A stretch of 64,000 nt of DNA, taken from the NCBI GenBank assembly GCA_019925795.1, contig CM034309.1:17044729-17108728 (forward strand). Direction: 5' to 3'. The notes under the pieces were generated by a model. That model had not been told where the DNA came from, did no database searches, and saw only the letters and a program-made list of their open reading frames with translations. The stretch comes from Dendrobium chrysotoxum (Eukaryota; Streptophyta; Magnoliopsida; Asparagales; Orchidaceae). Positions 1-12,049 of the stretch are shown piece after piece. The translations under genes were made by a program, and so were the position numbers. The stretch's first letter is position 1; each line of letters starts with the position of its first letter.

Positions 1-805
1 CAAAAGATGCGCAAAGAGCGCTAAAATGAAAAGAGGGATAAAATGAGCCCAAAGCTGAAAAGATGCGCAATATCGCCAAATTAGAAAGATACACAAAATA
101 TATCAAAAATTAAAAGATGCGCAAAGCACCAAATAAATTGATAAAGAGGCACAAAATGAGCCCATTAAAATAAGCTTTCTTCCCTTTCAGATCTTTAAAT
201 GTCTTGGAGAAATCTATGCGCCACTTAATATTTTCAAAAGCTTGAGATGAAAAATCATGATTTCTGATTCCTTACTTTGTCATTCTATTATATCAGATAT
301 TTTTTTAGAATGAGGCTTGAAAGGATCTCTTTTTGAATCTAATTTCTTTTCTTCTGAATTAGACTTTTGTCTGAAAGGAATTTGAACCTATAAGGTGTCC
401 AAGGTAGGAGTTATGAAAGTTGATTTTCTAACTTTTCTGGATTTCAGCGCTGTCGATATTCTTCTTATTGGTTTTTGGATTAGAAATCAAGGGAAAAATT
501 TTGAATTACTGGAGCTGGTCGATTAAAAAAAATAATTATTTTTTAGTTTTGCCTTCTTATTTCTATTTTTATTCAATTTGATTTTTTTTTGTTTTCTGTT
601 TATATTATTGTGTCTGTTCTTCTTCCTTTTTGTGATGTCAAAAGGGGGAGTTGGTGTTTTGAGTGACTAGTAGTTTCTTTTAATGTTTTTATTTTATAAT
701 TATTTCCCTTATTATATTTTATGGTTTAGTGTTTACTTGAGTACTCATGTCTATTTGATTTGAAACTACTTAACAAAAGTTTGTTATCATCAAAAAGGGG
801 GAGAT
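1..805 (+). mobile_element. Sirevirus (Ty1/Copia) 3' internal region, cut by window edge
   Basis: Non-coding 3' part of a + strand Copia element of Sirevirus type, ending in the polypurine tract that precedes the LTR at 806. Two G-rich purine tracts are visible: a distal one at about 640-650 after TGATGTC, and the LTR-adjacent one at about 792-804 (AAAAAGGGGGAGA). The same two tracts occur in the nested element before 19608 and, inverted, at about 9045 and 8850-8866 in the - strand element. Multiple purine tracts are, to my recollection, a known Sirevirus trait. No coding sequence remains. The text around 285-345 matches the internal region of the element at 17518-21231. Confidence 0.75.
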
Positions 806-2549
806 TATTGCAAATCTGGTTTTAAAGGTTATGATTTTGATGATAATAAATATCTCTATCTGTGATTGCCTGTTTAATCTTTCAGGTATGCAGGATCAAT
901 TGTATGTTCAAGCCAGTCCAAGATCGAGTCAGTCTATTTTAAAATTTAGGTCCAATGTACTATTTTCATCTTTATTGAGTCAAATGTTATGTAACTGATC
1001 CCCTAGCTAAGTAACCTTACACACACACACTCAGGGGGAGAGTTTAGTGAATTAGAGTTCCTGTTCAATTTTTGTTATGATTGTCCCGGATGATATTCAC
1101 ATCATCTTGGATGATCCAGTGAAAATAAAAACCCTGATTAGGACGATCATGTTAAGTCAGTTTGATTAAGCTGATCATCCTCGATGATCCTAATATCGTA
1201 CATAATGATAGGCTAAAATCAAAAATTCTCAGCTGCCAGATCAAGTAGGCAAGTTTTTATTTTTGATGATTTGGTCTGATCATCCCAGATGATACGTGTA
1301 TCATCCTGGATGATTCATTACAATCATGCCTAAATTAGTCTAGTGATTAAGGAAAGTAATTAAGGTCTAATTGATTTGATCATATCGTCCTGGACGATCG
1401 CAGGTTCGTACGGGATGATTTATTAAAAATCCTGACCGTCCAGTGCCTATCACATGTACGTTCAGAGCTGTGTGCACGATGATATTCCCAATTTTGAAAT
1501 AATCGTATGGGATGATACCCATATCATCCCAGATGATCAAATTATTTTGAAATCGTCCAGCATGTTCTGACCTATACGTCCAGAGATGTGAACCGGACGA
1601 TTTTGACACTTTTTGAACTAATCATACAGGACGATAAACATATCGTCCTGGACATCAAGTCATTTTGTGATCATCCAGTATGTTTAACCTGTACATCCAG
1701 AGTGATTTTCAGGATAATTTTGTGTGTTTTTGAACTGATCGTACAGGACGATCGCCAGATCGTCCTGGACGATCCTGACCGACCAGTTGAGATTTAGGGC
1801 TATTTTTTAGCCCTCATATAAAAGATATTTTTCTTCCAACAAGAAAAATCTTTTGCCACTTTTCTTTCCAGAGAAACCTTGAGAGAGAGAGAGAGCTTGG
1901 GAGAGAGAGAGAGAGCTTGGGAGAGAGAGAGAGGATCTTGTGAGGGATTCACAAAGGTTACTCCAAGCAAGGATCAGAGTCGTCTTCTCCATTCATCATC
2001 TCTCATCTTATTGGTGTTTTTTGTGAGAGGATCGTTCACAAGAAGATCCGAGTTCTCTGTCCGCTTCAGAAGGAAGCAAAAGGAGTTCAGGTTCTCTCCT
2101 GCTTTAGGAGGAAGCGAAATGAGTCTGGGTTCTCTGCCTGCTTCAGGAGGAAACAAAAGTAGTTCAGGTTCTCTGCTACACCGATATGGAAAGGAGTTTT
2201 GTACAGGCTTCTCCGCATTGCTGTGGGAGAAAAAGGAGAGTCACTTTTGTGTAAGTGCAATACCCGGAGGAGAGGCTCCGGGGAGTGGACGTAGGTCAAG
2301 TTGACCGAACCACTATAAAATCTGGTGTGCTCTTTCTAATTATTTTTTGTACTTTATTTTTTGTTATTATCCGCTTGGGTGAAATCTGTGGTTGATCTTT
2401 TTATTTATGTGTTTACTTATTTTGGCTATAAATTATCGAAAAGATCTTTTCTGTTGCTCACAAATTTTTTAAAATAACCAATTCACCACCCCCTCTTGGT
2501 TAGCCTCGGGACTAGTTCATCTGGGCTTAACATTCCTATCAAACTTTCA
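806..2549 (+). mobile_element. Sirevirus 3' LTR with palindrome array
   Basis: LTR of about 1.74 kb. It starts just after the purine tract (TATTGCAAATCTGG; the usual TG is mutated to TA) and ends CTTTCA at 2549. The same ends and order occur in the LTRs at 17518-19136, 19608-21231, 7006-8849 and 15990-17517. Between about 1080 and 1775 lie repeated pairs of short palindromes of the type ATCGTCC-N-GGACGAT. The clearest is GATCGTCCTGGACGATC at 1758-1774, about 40 bp before the TATA box. Many copies read ATCATCC/GGATGAT, as expected from CpG deamination. A GA-rich stretch (about 1880-1935) and a conserved transcribed region follow. The 5' partner lies outside the window. Confidence 0.8.
1816..1824 (+). 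promoter_or_regulatory. LTR TATA box
   Basis: ATATAAAAG lies directly downstream of the palindrome array and upstream of the GA-rich leader. The equivalent positions in the nested LTRs read CCTATAAAAG (18481-18490 and 20576-20585). Position and conservation support it as the core promoter of the LTR. Confidence 0.65.
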
Positions 2550-2696
2550 CCTAAGCCTCTCCCTTATGCTCTCAGCTCACCCTTGTGCACTCGCCTCACC
2601 TTCACTAGCAGGTGATTGCACCCATAATTGTGCACTCGTTCACGATCCTACCTCACCCTAATCATGCTCAAGCAGACTGCAGTCGGGACAACTCAG

Positions 2697-4250
2697 TGAA
2701 AGTTTGAGGAGGTTGTAGGACCTCAATGAACTAGCCTGAGGTACACCAAGAGGGGGATTAATTGGTATTTTTAAAATTTTACTTACGTTCAACAAAAATT
2801 AGAACTTATCTTTTTGATTTTTTCATAATTAAGAGAAGCAATCATTACTTATCATCTATTACGGAAGCAAATAAACTTATCCAATATTTCAATGATGATG
2901 ATAGAATTCTAATCAACACAAAATAAAATAGCTATCATAGATTTACACCAAGAAGTTATCACAGAAAATTAAAAGCATAAAAGTAAAATGCAAAAAATAG
3001 AAAATTAGAACTAACACACTAGAGATTTATTGTGGTTCGGTTAAATAATGACCTACGTAAACTCTTCGAAGTCCTCTATTCTGAGTATTGCACTATCACT
3101 ATAGTGTCTCTCCTTTTGCCCCTACAGTAAGACAAGAAGTCCTTACATAAATCACTTCCACCAACCTTGTGTGGTGGAGAACCGAAAGCTTTGTCACCTT
3201 AATGGTAACGACAGCAAACCTTCAATCCTTTTCCTCCTTCCTGGAGAAGGCAAAGAACCCGAAATCCTTCTTTACCCTTTTGGTGATGGTAAAGAACCAA
3301 AATCCTTTTTCTTCCACGTGGAGAAGGCAAAGAAACCAAGATTCTTTTTCACCCTCCTAGTGATGGCAAAGAACCACAATCCTTTCTCTTCCTATTGGAG
3401 AAGGCAGAGAACCTGAAATCCTTCTTCACCCTCTTGGTGATGGAAGAGAGCCACAATCCTTTTTCTCGCTCTTGGAGAAGGCAAAGAACCCTAGACTCTT
3501 GACTTTGAAGTTTCCTAAGAGAATCTTTAAGAACTCTCTAAGGCCACAGGAGGAAGCTGCATGCAAGCTTGCCTGGAGCAGCCATGTGAAACACCTCACA
3601 CTTCTTCTCCCTAGCGCACAACTTTACCTTCTTCTTCCTTGAAACCCCAAAGCTCTCAAGAACTATCTCTCAGAAATTTTTCAACAACCAAAGTCTCTCT
3701 TATAAAAAGACTTTAAGATATTACTTAAGTATTAGGTTTCAAAAAACCCTAATATTTCAATTTAGTTGTCTCTATTTGTACAGTACGATCTTGGTTCGTA
3801 CAATATGATCAGTTCAAAAACTAGACTCGTATGGTATGATGCAAACAGTTCTTCAGATGAACTGTTCATATTTTGCAAACATATCATACAATACAATCAT
3901 GAGATCGTATAGTATAATTAGTTTAATTTTAATCTATTCGTATAGGATGATTGAAAATCTACTCTATCAATCATCCTGTAGTGTTCTCATTGTACTGTAT
4001 GGACAGTGTATTTTCAATAGTTCGTATAGTATGATGTGAATATGGCATTATATGATTAGTTCAAAAATTAAGATTTTGTTTGGTACGATCTCTGGGATGA
4101 TCAGATTTTGTCTCTATCACTGATACGGTACGATCACAATCATACAGTACGATCGGCCATATTTATTAAATCATGATTTGATTGACTAATAACGGGAATT
4201 GATTAAATAACAAGATGTGAAAATTAATTCATAAACAAAATTTACATACT
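2697..4250 (-). mobile_element. Decayed Sirevirus-like LTR, truncated
   Basis: Begins TGAAAGTTTGAGG, the inverted form of the LTR end CTTTCA, then the usual order of landmarks in reverse: the conserved segment near 2730 (inverted form of the GGTTAGCC segment), the tRNA-like leader region, repeats of GGAGAAGGCAAAGAACC (3230-3490) and a palindrome zone at about 3785-4160 built on GTACGATC instead of ATCGTCC. No purine tract or terminal TG...CA partner is found beyond about 4250, so it is a truncated, old copy of a related subfamily. The far boundary is approximate. Confidence 0.6.
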
Positions 4251-4940
4251 TCCAGCTATTGAATTTATTCACATTCTTCACTTATTTTGAAATGTTCTAA
4301 ACCTTTTCCCTCCTAAAAGAATGATGTGTGTTTCTTCTTCTTAGTAGTAGCAGTGGAGAAAAGGCTTAGAGACCTAAAAAAATATTTAAAATTTTGAATT
4401 CATTACTGCCCATCACAGTAAAGCTGAAATTTCAATTTTAAAAGCTGAATTAAAATTAAAAATTTATAAGTTTTAAAAACTGAATTAAAATTGAAAAAAT
4501 ATCTACTTTAAAATCTGAATTAAACCTAAAAAGTGGTGAAATAATTAGAAATAACTAACACATAAAACCCTTAAAAGAAGAACCAATAAATATTTGAAGA
4601 ATCGTAAGGCTATTATTGGAAAAATATTAGGTGATTACTATAAAACCAGACTGTATAATTGATACTAATGGCATTTATAAGCTATACCAAGGTAACCTTG
4701 AGTCATTGCAACCAAGTGATATTAAAGTCATTTAATGATTAGTTTTATATTAGGGTAAAATTGGCGAGGTTCAAATAATTTAGCAATTACCTCATTCATA
4801 ATTTTGTCCATTTTATTTTCTAATGGAACACAATAGCATCTGATCAATTAAACTCTAATGCAAAGTATCATTAATGTATGTACATGATAAAGATATTTTC
4901 TTAATTTAGTATGCCAAATATGTATATATAGAGAGTTTAC
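4251..4940. other. AT-rich intergenic, nothing recognised
   Basis: AT-rich sequence without a plausible reading frame, repeat boundary or RNA gene. It may be remains of old insertions. Confidence 0.5.
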
Positions 4941-5530
4941 AAGAACAACAACATCATCAAACCTTTATCCCACTAGATAGGGTTGGTTGCATGAATCCTT
5001 TTTTTCCATTGTGTCATGTTAAGAGTCAAATTCTTGTTTAAATCTAATAAAAAAGGTCATTTATAATACTTTTTAACAAAGTCTTTTTAGATCTATCTCT
5101 ATCTTTCTTAACATATACAAAATTTTATATATATACTCTCCTAACCTGATCATCGGAAGGTCAATTTTTTATATGACCAAACAATCTAAGGCAACTCTCT
5201 CTAATCTTATTTATCGCTGGAGCTACTCAAACAGTTTCACGTATGTTATAGTTTCTCATTCTATCTCTAAGAGTAAAGTCACCCATCCACTTGAGCATCC
5301 TCATCTCTGTAACACTTAATTTTATGTTTCTCTTTTTAATGGAAAATATTTTAAGTGATGTCCAAAAATCTAATTTGAAAGAATTATTCTTTTATCTTTT
5401 AATATATAAAAATCAAAGCTACCTCACTTCTTTTATCAATATAAATATCAGCAAAAATAAAATAATTGATCAAAATATCAATATATATTTGTATTTATTT
5501 TCCAAAAATTATGTATATTACTCATAGTTT
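4941..5530 (-). mobile_element. RTE-clade LINE 3' end fragment
   Basis: Starts with an ACAACAACA-like run followed by CCTTTATCCCACTAGATAGG, the inverted form of the conserved 3' end of plant RTE-type LINEs, whose 3' tails are (TTG)n. A second copy lies at 30395-30610. The body is too decayed to translate. The + strand frame at 5291-5527 is AT-rich and not a gene. Confidence 0.6.
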
Positions 5531-5661
5531 ATACAATCATATCATAACTACTTTGTACAATCATATCATAACTACTTTGTCCTGAGTACAAACGAATAGC
5601 TAAAATAATAAGAACTTGAACTTAAAGGATCTTAGTTAATCTCACACTCTTACGCCCTTGC

Positions 5662-7000
5662 TGTAATAATTCAAAATTGTGAAATAAATTTATTTAAAAT
5701 ATATAAAAATTTTGAAGTATAGTGCTATGATGTTAGGCCACAAATAATATTTTTTATATATATTTTATTATAAATATCCTTGCCTCACCCCATCACCTCC
5801 CTCACTTGGTTACTTGGTCAGGAAAAACTTGAAGAAGGAGAAGAAGAGAAAGAAGAGAGAAAAATCTTTGGGTCATATTTGCCCATCATTCTAATTATAG
5901 ATTTTATTCTATTCAATATAAGTAACTTCTTTCTTACTTCTATTTTTGTTGATTTTGATTTTTATAGATTTATCTCTTCTAAATCAGCCAAAAATGCATT
6001 ATATTATAATTTTATAAACTTTCATAGTATAACTTTCGATATATTATAGATTTGATCATTCTGAATAATATGAAATGATTTTATTGTATTTTCATTGGTT
6101 AAAAATATGTATAAAAATTTTTGGATAAAATGAGTAGGAAAAAAGACAGACTCAAAATGGGTTAAAAACTTCTATATTATGATTTGGCATAATAAGACTA
6201 CAAGATAATATATACTAAAATAATTAATATGATTGAGTTAAGCAGGAATATTTTCTATTAATTTGAATCTAATATGATATATTGATATGATGTACTAATT
6301 GATATCAGATATATGATATGATAACCTCATGTGATATCGTAAGATTCATATGATCAACTAACGAGAGTCAGTAGATGAGAGTTATGAGGAGTTTGAGATT
6401 AATTGGGAGTTATAAGGAGTCAGGGTGATTGATTCACCTGATTCAAGGAGAATTATAAGGAGCACACTGATTGGGAGTCATAAGGGGTGACTAATTAGGA
6501 ATTATAAGTGCAGGAGCAAGATACCCTCTTTTGAGTAGCTGAATATTATTATTGATACTAATACTTTATGTATATTAATATTACAGATACTAATCACTAT
6601 TACTAATTACTACTATTGATTACTATTACTATTACTATTATTGTGACTAATGCTGAGAATACAAATATTTTTATTGATACAATTCTATTACTGATACCCA
6701 ATATTATTATTAATATTATGATTGTAACTAACAGATTGAAGTGAGCTGAATGGATGTTAAGATTAAATAGAATTGATTGAGTGATAAAGATCGACTGACT
6801 AACTAATTAATTAGAGTTTATGATGGAAGAATGAAATAGAAATGACTAACATATAATATGTTATAGACTGATTATGGATATAGATAATTGATATATATAC
6901 ATTGATGTATATATATTTTTATATAATTTACATCATACTGCTCTCTTTGATCTTGTATTGATTTTAATTGTAAGATTTTGGTTACTTACCAGGCTATGTG
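5662..7000 (+). mobile_element. Family C LTR, first part (split by Sirevirus)
   Basis: Begins TGTAATAATTCAAAATTGTG and matches the segment starting at 22159 (TGTAATAGCCC) over many landmarks: a purine run near 5830, and the repeated GGAGTTATAAGG/GATTGATTCAC segment at 6360-6500. The inverted solo copy at 47420-56223 shows the same order. The LTR is interrupted at 7001-7005 by the Sirevirus target duplication and resumes at 21602. TGTAAYAGCCC-type starts are typical of Ty3/Gypsy LTRs in plants, so a Gypsy origin is inferred. No coding region remains. Confidence 0.55.
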
Positions 7001-7005
7001 CTCAC

Positions 7006-8849
7006 TGAAAGTTCGTTAGGGATATTAAGCCCTTGTGAACTAGTCCGAGGCTAACTAAAAGAGGGGTGAATTAGTTATTTTAAAAATTCTTGAGCAAAAT
7101 AGATTTTGAAAACTTTTTTGGATGTTTTAAAATAATTGCAAAAATACGTTGATGTTGAGATGTTTAATCAAATAGAATAATAACTTTACCACACGATTAT
7201 CCATAGAAAAGTAAAGTGCACAAATTAAAAAATAGAACAGTAAAAGAACGAACACACCAAATTTTATAGTGGTTCGATCAACTTGACCTACATGCACTCC
7301 TCGGAGCCTCCCCTTCAGGTATTGCACTAAAACTCAGTGACTCTCCTTCTTCCCCACAGCAAGGTGGAGAAGCATTTATAAAACTCCTTTTCACTGACCT
7401 GGTGAGGCAGAGAACCTAGACTTCTTTTGCTTCCTCTTAAAGTAGGTAGAGAACCTTACCTCCTTTCGCTTCCTCCTGAAGTAGGCAGAGAACCTTATCT
7501 CTTATTGCTTCCTCCTGAAGAAGACAGAGAACCTTGATCTTCTTGCAGACGATCCTTCCCATAAAGACACTAAGGGATAAGGGATGACGACTAGAGATGA
7601 CGACTTGAATATTTTCGTGGAGTAACCTTTGTGAAAACCTCACAAACTCTCCCTCATAAGATCCTCTCTCCCTCTCCCAAACTCTCCCTCTCCCTCTCAA
7701 GAATCTCTCAGGTGAGGATAGCGATAAAAGATCTCAACAGTAGCAAGAAAGAGACCTTAAATAAAAGGGCTCAAAAATTGCCCTAAATTTCAACTTGCCA
7801 TCAAAAATCATCTAAGATGATCCTTTGATGGTCTTGTACGATTAGTGTAAATCATCACCTTCTGGCCTGGATGATCTGGTTCCTCTAGACGAATAGAAGA
7901 CATAGTTTGTTCAGATAGTCCAGGACGATTCTACGATTGTTCTAGATAATTAGTATAAATCAGGAATATCGTCCAGCAGACAGTTCAGAATATCCCGGAG
8001 AAAAGCCTGGATGATCAAAAGAAAATGACTTGATTGTCCAGGATGATATATATATATATATATATATTATTATGTATGATTAGTTCAAAAATGACCAATA
8101 TCGTCTAACCCATAGTTTGGGTCGTCCAAGACAACTGTGCTGGACGATTCAAAATGACTTGATCATCCATGATGATATCTCTATTATCCTGTATGATTAG
8201 TTCAAAAATGGCACTATTGTCCGGCAGACAGTTCGAGTCGTCTAGGTGAGATACACTAGACAATGATGATTTCTAATTGATCGTCCAGGATGATGTGATC
8301 GATCAATCAATCCTTATTTACTTTTCTTAATTAGCTGACTAATTTATGCATGATTATAATGAATCATCCATGATGATACACGTATTATCTGGGATGATTA
8401 TACCAAAATACTAAAAATAAAAACTTGCCTAACTTTGTTTAGAGGCTGAGATTTTTTAATTTGAGCATATCATCCTATACCATGGGAGTATTATCTAGGA
8501 TGATCTGCCTAATTAGACCAACTTAACACGGTTGTCCTAATTAGGATTTCTATTTTTAATGGATCGTCTAGGATGATATGAATAAAATCAAAATAGAAAC
8601 TCTAACTCACTTAAATTCTCCCCCTGAGTGTGTGTGTGTAAGGTTATTTAGCTTGGAGATCTATTACATTATATCTGACTTAAGAAAGGTGAAAAATTAT
8701 ATTGACCTTGAAATAAAAATAGACTGACTCGATCTTGAGCTGGTTTGAATTACAATTGATCTTGTGAACCTGAAATGTTAGGCACTCAAACAAAAATAGA
8801 AATATTTATTATCATCAAAATCATGATTCTTGAATCCAGATTTACAACA
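7006..8849 (-). mobile_element. 3' LTR of the - strand Sirevirus
   Basis: 1844 bp, from TGAAAGTTC (7006) to ACAACA (8849) on the + strand. It shows the conserved leader with GAACCTT repeats and, from about 7800 to 8580, a palindrome array (ATCATCC/GGATGAT forms dominate) including an expanded TA run at 8046-8068. The LTR is matched piece by piece by 15990-17517 plus 21237-21596. The TATA position has drifted to a TTTATTTAAGG-like sequence near 7755. Confidence 0.85.
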
Positions 8850-8866
8850 ATCTCCCTCTTTTTTAT
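8850..8866 (-). other. Polypurine tract
   Basis: In element sense ATAAAAAAGAGGGAGAT, directly adjoining the 3' LTR. This is the expected primer site for plus-strand DNA synthesis. A second, distal purine tract (GAAGGGGGAGTAG in element sense) lies near 9040. Confidence 0.8.
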
Positions 8867-9134
8867 GATGGCAAATATTTATTAGAAAATTTTTAATTCA
8901 ACAAATAAAACATAGAGCAAGGAAAGCTAAGCAATGCAAATTCTATTAGCCAGGCAAATAGTAGAAGGATATTGAGCATTTATAATTCAAATAGTATAAT
9001 AAACTAGAACGTAAACTAAGAACACTAACTACTCCCCCTTCTGACATCTCAAAAAAGGGAAAATAGAAAAAATATCATAGAGGAACATAAAAATACAATA
9101 CAAAAACATCGCTCAAAAAAGAAAAAGTAACTAA

Positions 9135-10268
9135 GCTAGTAAAAAGAGGGACCCTGATCAAATGGAGGAGGTGGTGGTGGTGGCTAAAACAGACTGTGAA
9201 TGGTGGCAAACTATTTTCCAAACCAGGCCATATCCTGGTCGTACTACTACTACTGCTAGGCGATGTAAACAGTGAATCAATTCATATCTTCAGCGTGCTA
9301 CTACTCTTGGGCAACAACGTAGGAGTCAAAGTAGGCCTCCCACTAGTCAAACCTGTGCACCAGGTGATCCAACGATAATTCTATATAGAGAGGAGCATAT
9401 GCAGTAGGTTCAGGAGCAACTTCTTCCTCTTCTCCCTCAACATTCGTGCTAGGCTCTGTATAAAGATGAGTACTGTGAAGAACATGGAAAGAGTTGTTGG
9501 AATAGAAGGAAGGAGGGACATTTGCTGGAACTGGATATTAATGATTATATTTTATTTTAAGAGCATAGGTAATGAGGTGTCCTAAGGCTAGGTTGGGACA
9601 TCTCCTATGGCCCGAATCCCTAATACTAATTAGGTGTTCAATTTAGCAAAATAGGAGATTAGTTGCATTGAAGTCACGACGGGCCATGATGTAATAGGTA
9701 GTCATTGAGAGCAAGGGGGTAATGTGGATGCAGTCCCCAGCCTTTGGAATGATAGAGGAGCGAAGGATATGATGGATTGTCCTAGCATCCTTAACTAAGG
9801 AAGAGCAAGTATTATCGTGGTACATGGTATTGGTGTTTCTAAGGAAATGGTTGGCAACACTCTAGTTAAAGTCAGGGTCAGAGGACAAAAGATGATGTTT
9901 ATCGCCAGTGATAAAAAGTTGGAGAATGTCATGAAAGTCTTGAGTGGTTAGCTCTACGGGGTGTCTATTAACAAAGGAGCAAAGGGAGGTATATACAGAA
10001 TCAATGTGAAGGTTCACGAAGGAAACACGAATAAGTTTAGTGCTGAATGAAAAAGTAAGTGTCAAAATAAAGGTGAGGGATGTGTGAAAAAAAAAGGTCT
10101 AGTAATAGATAGGTTAGGATGCGTGGATTCACGATTTTGGAACTGAGTAATCCCCACATCGAGATATCATTGGAATGCAGCCTGATCGGCTGCATCAGGG
10201 AAGCGGGGATCGACACTTCTCCTGGAGGAACTAGCTTCCTACTGCCTAGATCTCTTGCCACTAGCCAT
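9135..10268 (-). pseudogene. Extra 3' ORF of the Sirevirus, plant transposon-protein type
   Basis: Frame-broken ORF downstream of RNase H in the same sense as pol. The start at 10268 reads MASGKRSRQ, then a Ser/Arg stretch and DPRFPDAADQAAFQ. Later frames give FSTKLIRVSFVN, TTQDFHDIL, a long segment around HHILRSSIIPKAGD and YYIMARRDFNATNLLF, then an acidic EGEEEEVAPEP segment and a proline run (PPPPPPFDQGPSF) ending at a stop at 9135. The basic N-terminus and the DPRF and HHIL...PK.G landmarks resemble the family annotated as 'putative plant transposon protein', by memory only. Sireviruses often carry an env-like ORF here, which is the alternative. A palindrome array and TATA-like site lie directly upstream. 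Confidence 0.5.
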
Positions 10269-10326
10269 AAGAAGATGATTGTATGAGAGTAGAAAGGGAT
10301 ATTGGTGAAGCAATGGCTGAAATTAG

Positions 10327-10338
10327 CTATTTAAATAG
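10327..10338 (-). promoter_or_regulatory. TATA-like site before the extra ORF
   Basis: CTATTTAAATAG is 59 bp upstream of the ATG at 10268 and directly downstream (element sense) of the palindrome array at 10343-10745. The arrangement copies that of the LTR promoters. Promoter activity is inferred. Confidence 0.4.
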
Positions 10339-10342
10339 AAAT

Positions 10343-10745
10343 CGATCATATCATCGAGGACGATCGAGGGATCGTCCAGGATGATAGGTAGCAATAATTG
10401 CATCCAGGATAATTAATTAAAAAGGTGGTAGGATCATCTAGGATGATCAGATATCATCCAAAATGATTAAACATAGGAGATTGTCCCGAGGAGTCAGGCT
10501 GGATGACTTTTAACTAAAAGGATTGTCTAGGATGATTAGGCAGATTGTCTAGGACGATATGAAATAAATGAATCGAACGGGCCGAATTTAAATCGTCCAA
10601 CTGCTGCTATGTGGATCATCCAGGATGATGAAGTGTATCGTCTAGGATGATCACCAATAATTGGTTCAGATCAGCCATTGGATTAAGATGGAGATAATTT
10701 GATCATATCGTCTAGGACGATGTGAGGATCATCCTGGACAATGTG
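10343..10745 (-). repeat. Internal palindrome array (five pairs)
   Basis: About five pairs of short inverted repeats of the ATCGTCC/GGACGAT type, including its deaminated ATCATCC/GGATGAT forms, near 10345-10385, 10432-10468, 10500-10560, 10613-10650 and 10700-10742. Each pair has the same spacing style as the pairs in the LTR U3 region. This is inside the element, outside the LTRs. Confidence 0.7.
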
Positions 10746-12049
10746 AATAAAAAAGTAAAAAAATGAAGGATGAAGAGGAATGATCAGGGGACCTAAGAAT
10801 AAAAAAAAATTACAATCAAAGCATAGACAGAAAAATAAAAAATAAACACAAGGAAATAATAATAATAATAAAAAGTATTTTTTTATTAATTGAGCTGCTC
10901 CAGTAAATTAAAATTTTTCCTTAATTTTTAATTCAAAAGCCAATAAGAAGAAAATTGATGATGTTGGAATCCAGAAAAGTTGAAAAATCTATTTTTGTAA
11001 CTCCTACCTCGGATACCTTACAGGTTTAAATTCTTTCCAAATAAAAGTCTAATTTACAAGAAAAGTAATTAAATTTAAAAAGAGATCCTTTCAAGCCTTA
11101 TTCCAGAAAAATATCTGATAAAATAGTATTACAAAATAAGGAATCAATAATCATGATTTTCAATCTCAAGTGTTTGAAAATATTAAATGGCATATGGATT
11201 TTTCTGAGATATTTAGAGATCTGAAAGGGAAGAAAGTTTATTTTTTGTGGGCTCATTTTGTACCTCTTTTTTAATTTATTATGCACACTTTGTGCATCTT
11301 TTAATTTTTGATACACTTTGTGTATCTTCCCATCTTTGGCATCATTGTACATCTTTTCATTTTTGGGTTTATTTTATGCCGCTTTTATTTCTTTTACAAG
11401 CTTGCTTCCTTTCAGAATTTCTAAAGAGTCTCAGTTGTGAAGTTACCTTCTAAACATAAGAGAAGAAAAAACTCACTCTCTATAGTAAGGAAGAGTAATT
11501 CAAAGAATAAAATCATACTTCATATGATAAGAGCAATTACCTAATTAAGAAAAACATAATAATGATTCAATGCTTTGAAAATACTATTCATATGAGATAG
11601 ATTACTGTAGGAAGATAAAATAGATCTCTATTTCAAAAACTAATTTTTTTATTCTAAAAATAAATTTTATCCAAAAGAAATAATACACCATTAAAGGAGT
11701 TAGAGGAAGAGAAACAATCATCAATGCTTCTTCATTTTAACTATTTCAGAGGAGTCAATTACTACTTAGATGCTTCAAACCAAAAATAAGGCAAAACTCT
11801 CAGTTAAAAATCCAATCTATCAGCAATAGTGAGCAGTAATTTGATTCTAAAGATAATAAATAGTAAATAAAAAATAAGGGGAAAGCCCATAAAAAGAAAT
11901 AACCAAATTCGATAAGCAAATCAAACAAACAAAAATCAGTAGAAAAATAAAAAATCTAAGAAGAAACAAATAATCAAATCAAATAAAAACTAAAAGAACA
12001 ATAAAAAATAGAAACTTCAGAAATCAGTAATCATCAAATTCATGCATTT
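10746..12049 (-). other. Sirevirus 3' non-coding spacer
   Basis: AT-rich spacer between RNase H and the palindrome array. It shares segments with 1-600 of the + strand element: 11050-11130 matches 290-370 inverted, and the repeated GATGTGC-like words near 11260-11380 match 1-140. No coding potential was recognised; frames here are short and low-complexity. Confidence 0.6.

Noticed and set aside
1080..1775. Regularly spaced palindromes considered as a CRISPR-like array
   Set aside because: The repeats are variable and of uneven spacing, lie in an LTR upstream of a TATA box in a plant genome, and recur in every LTR copy.
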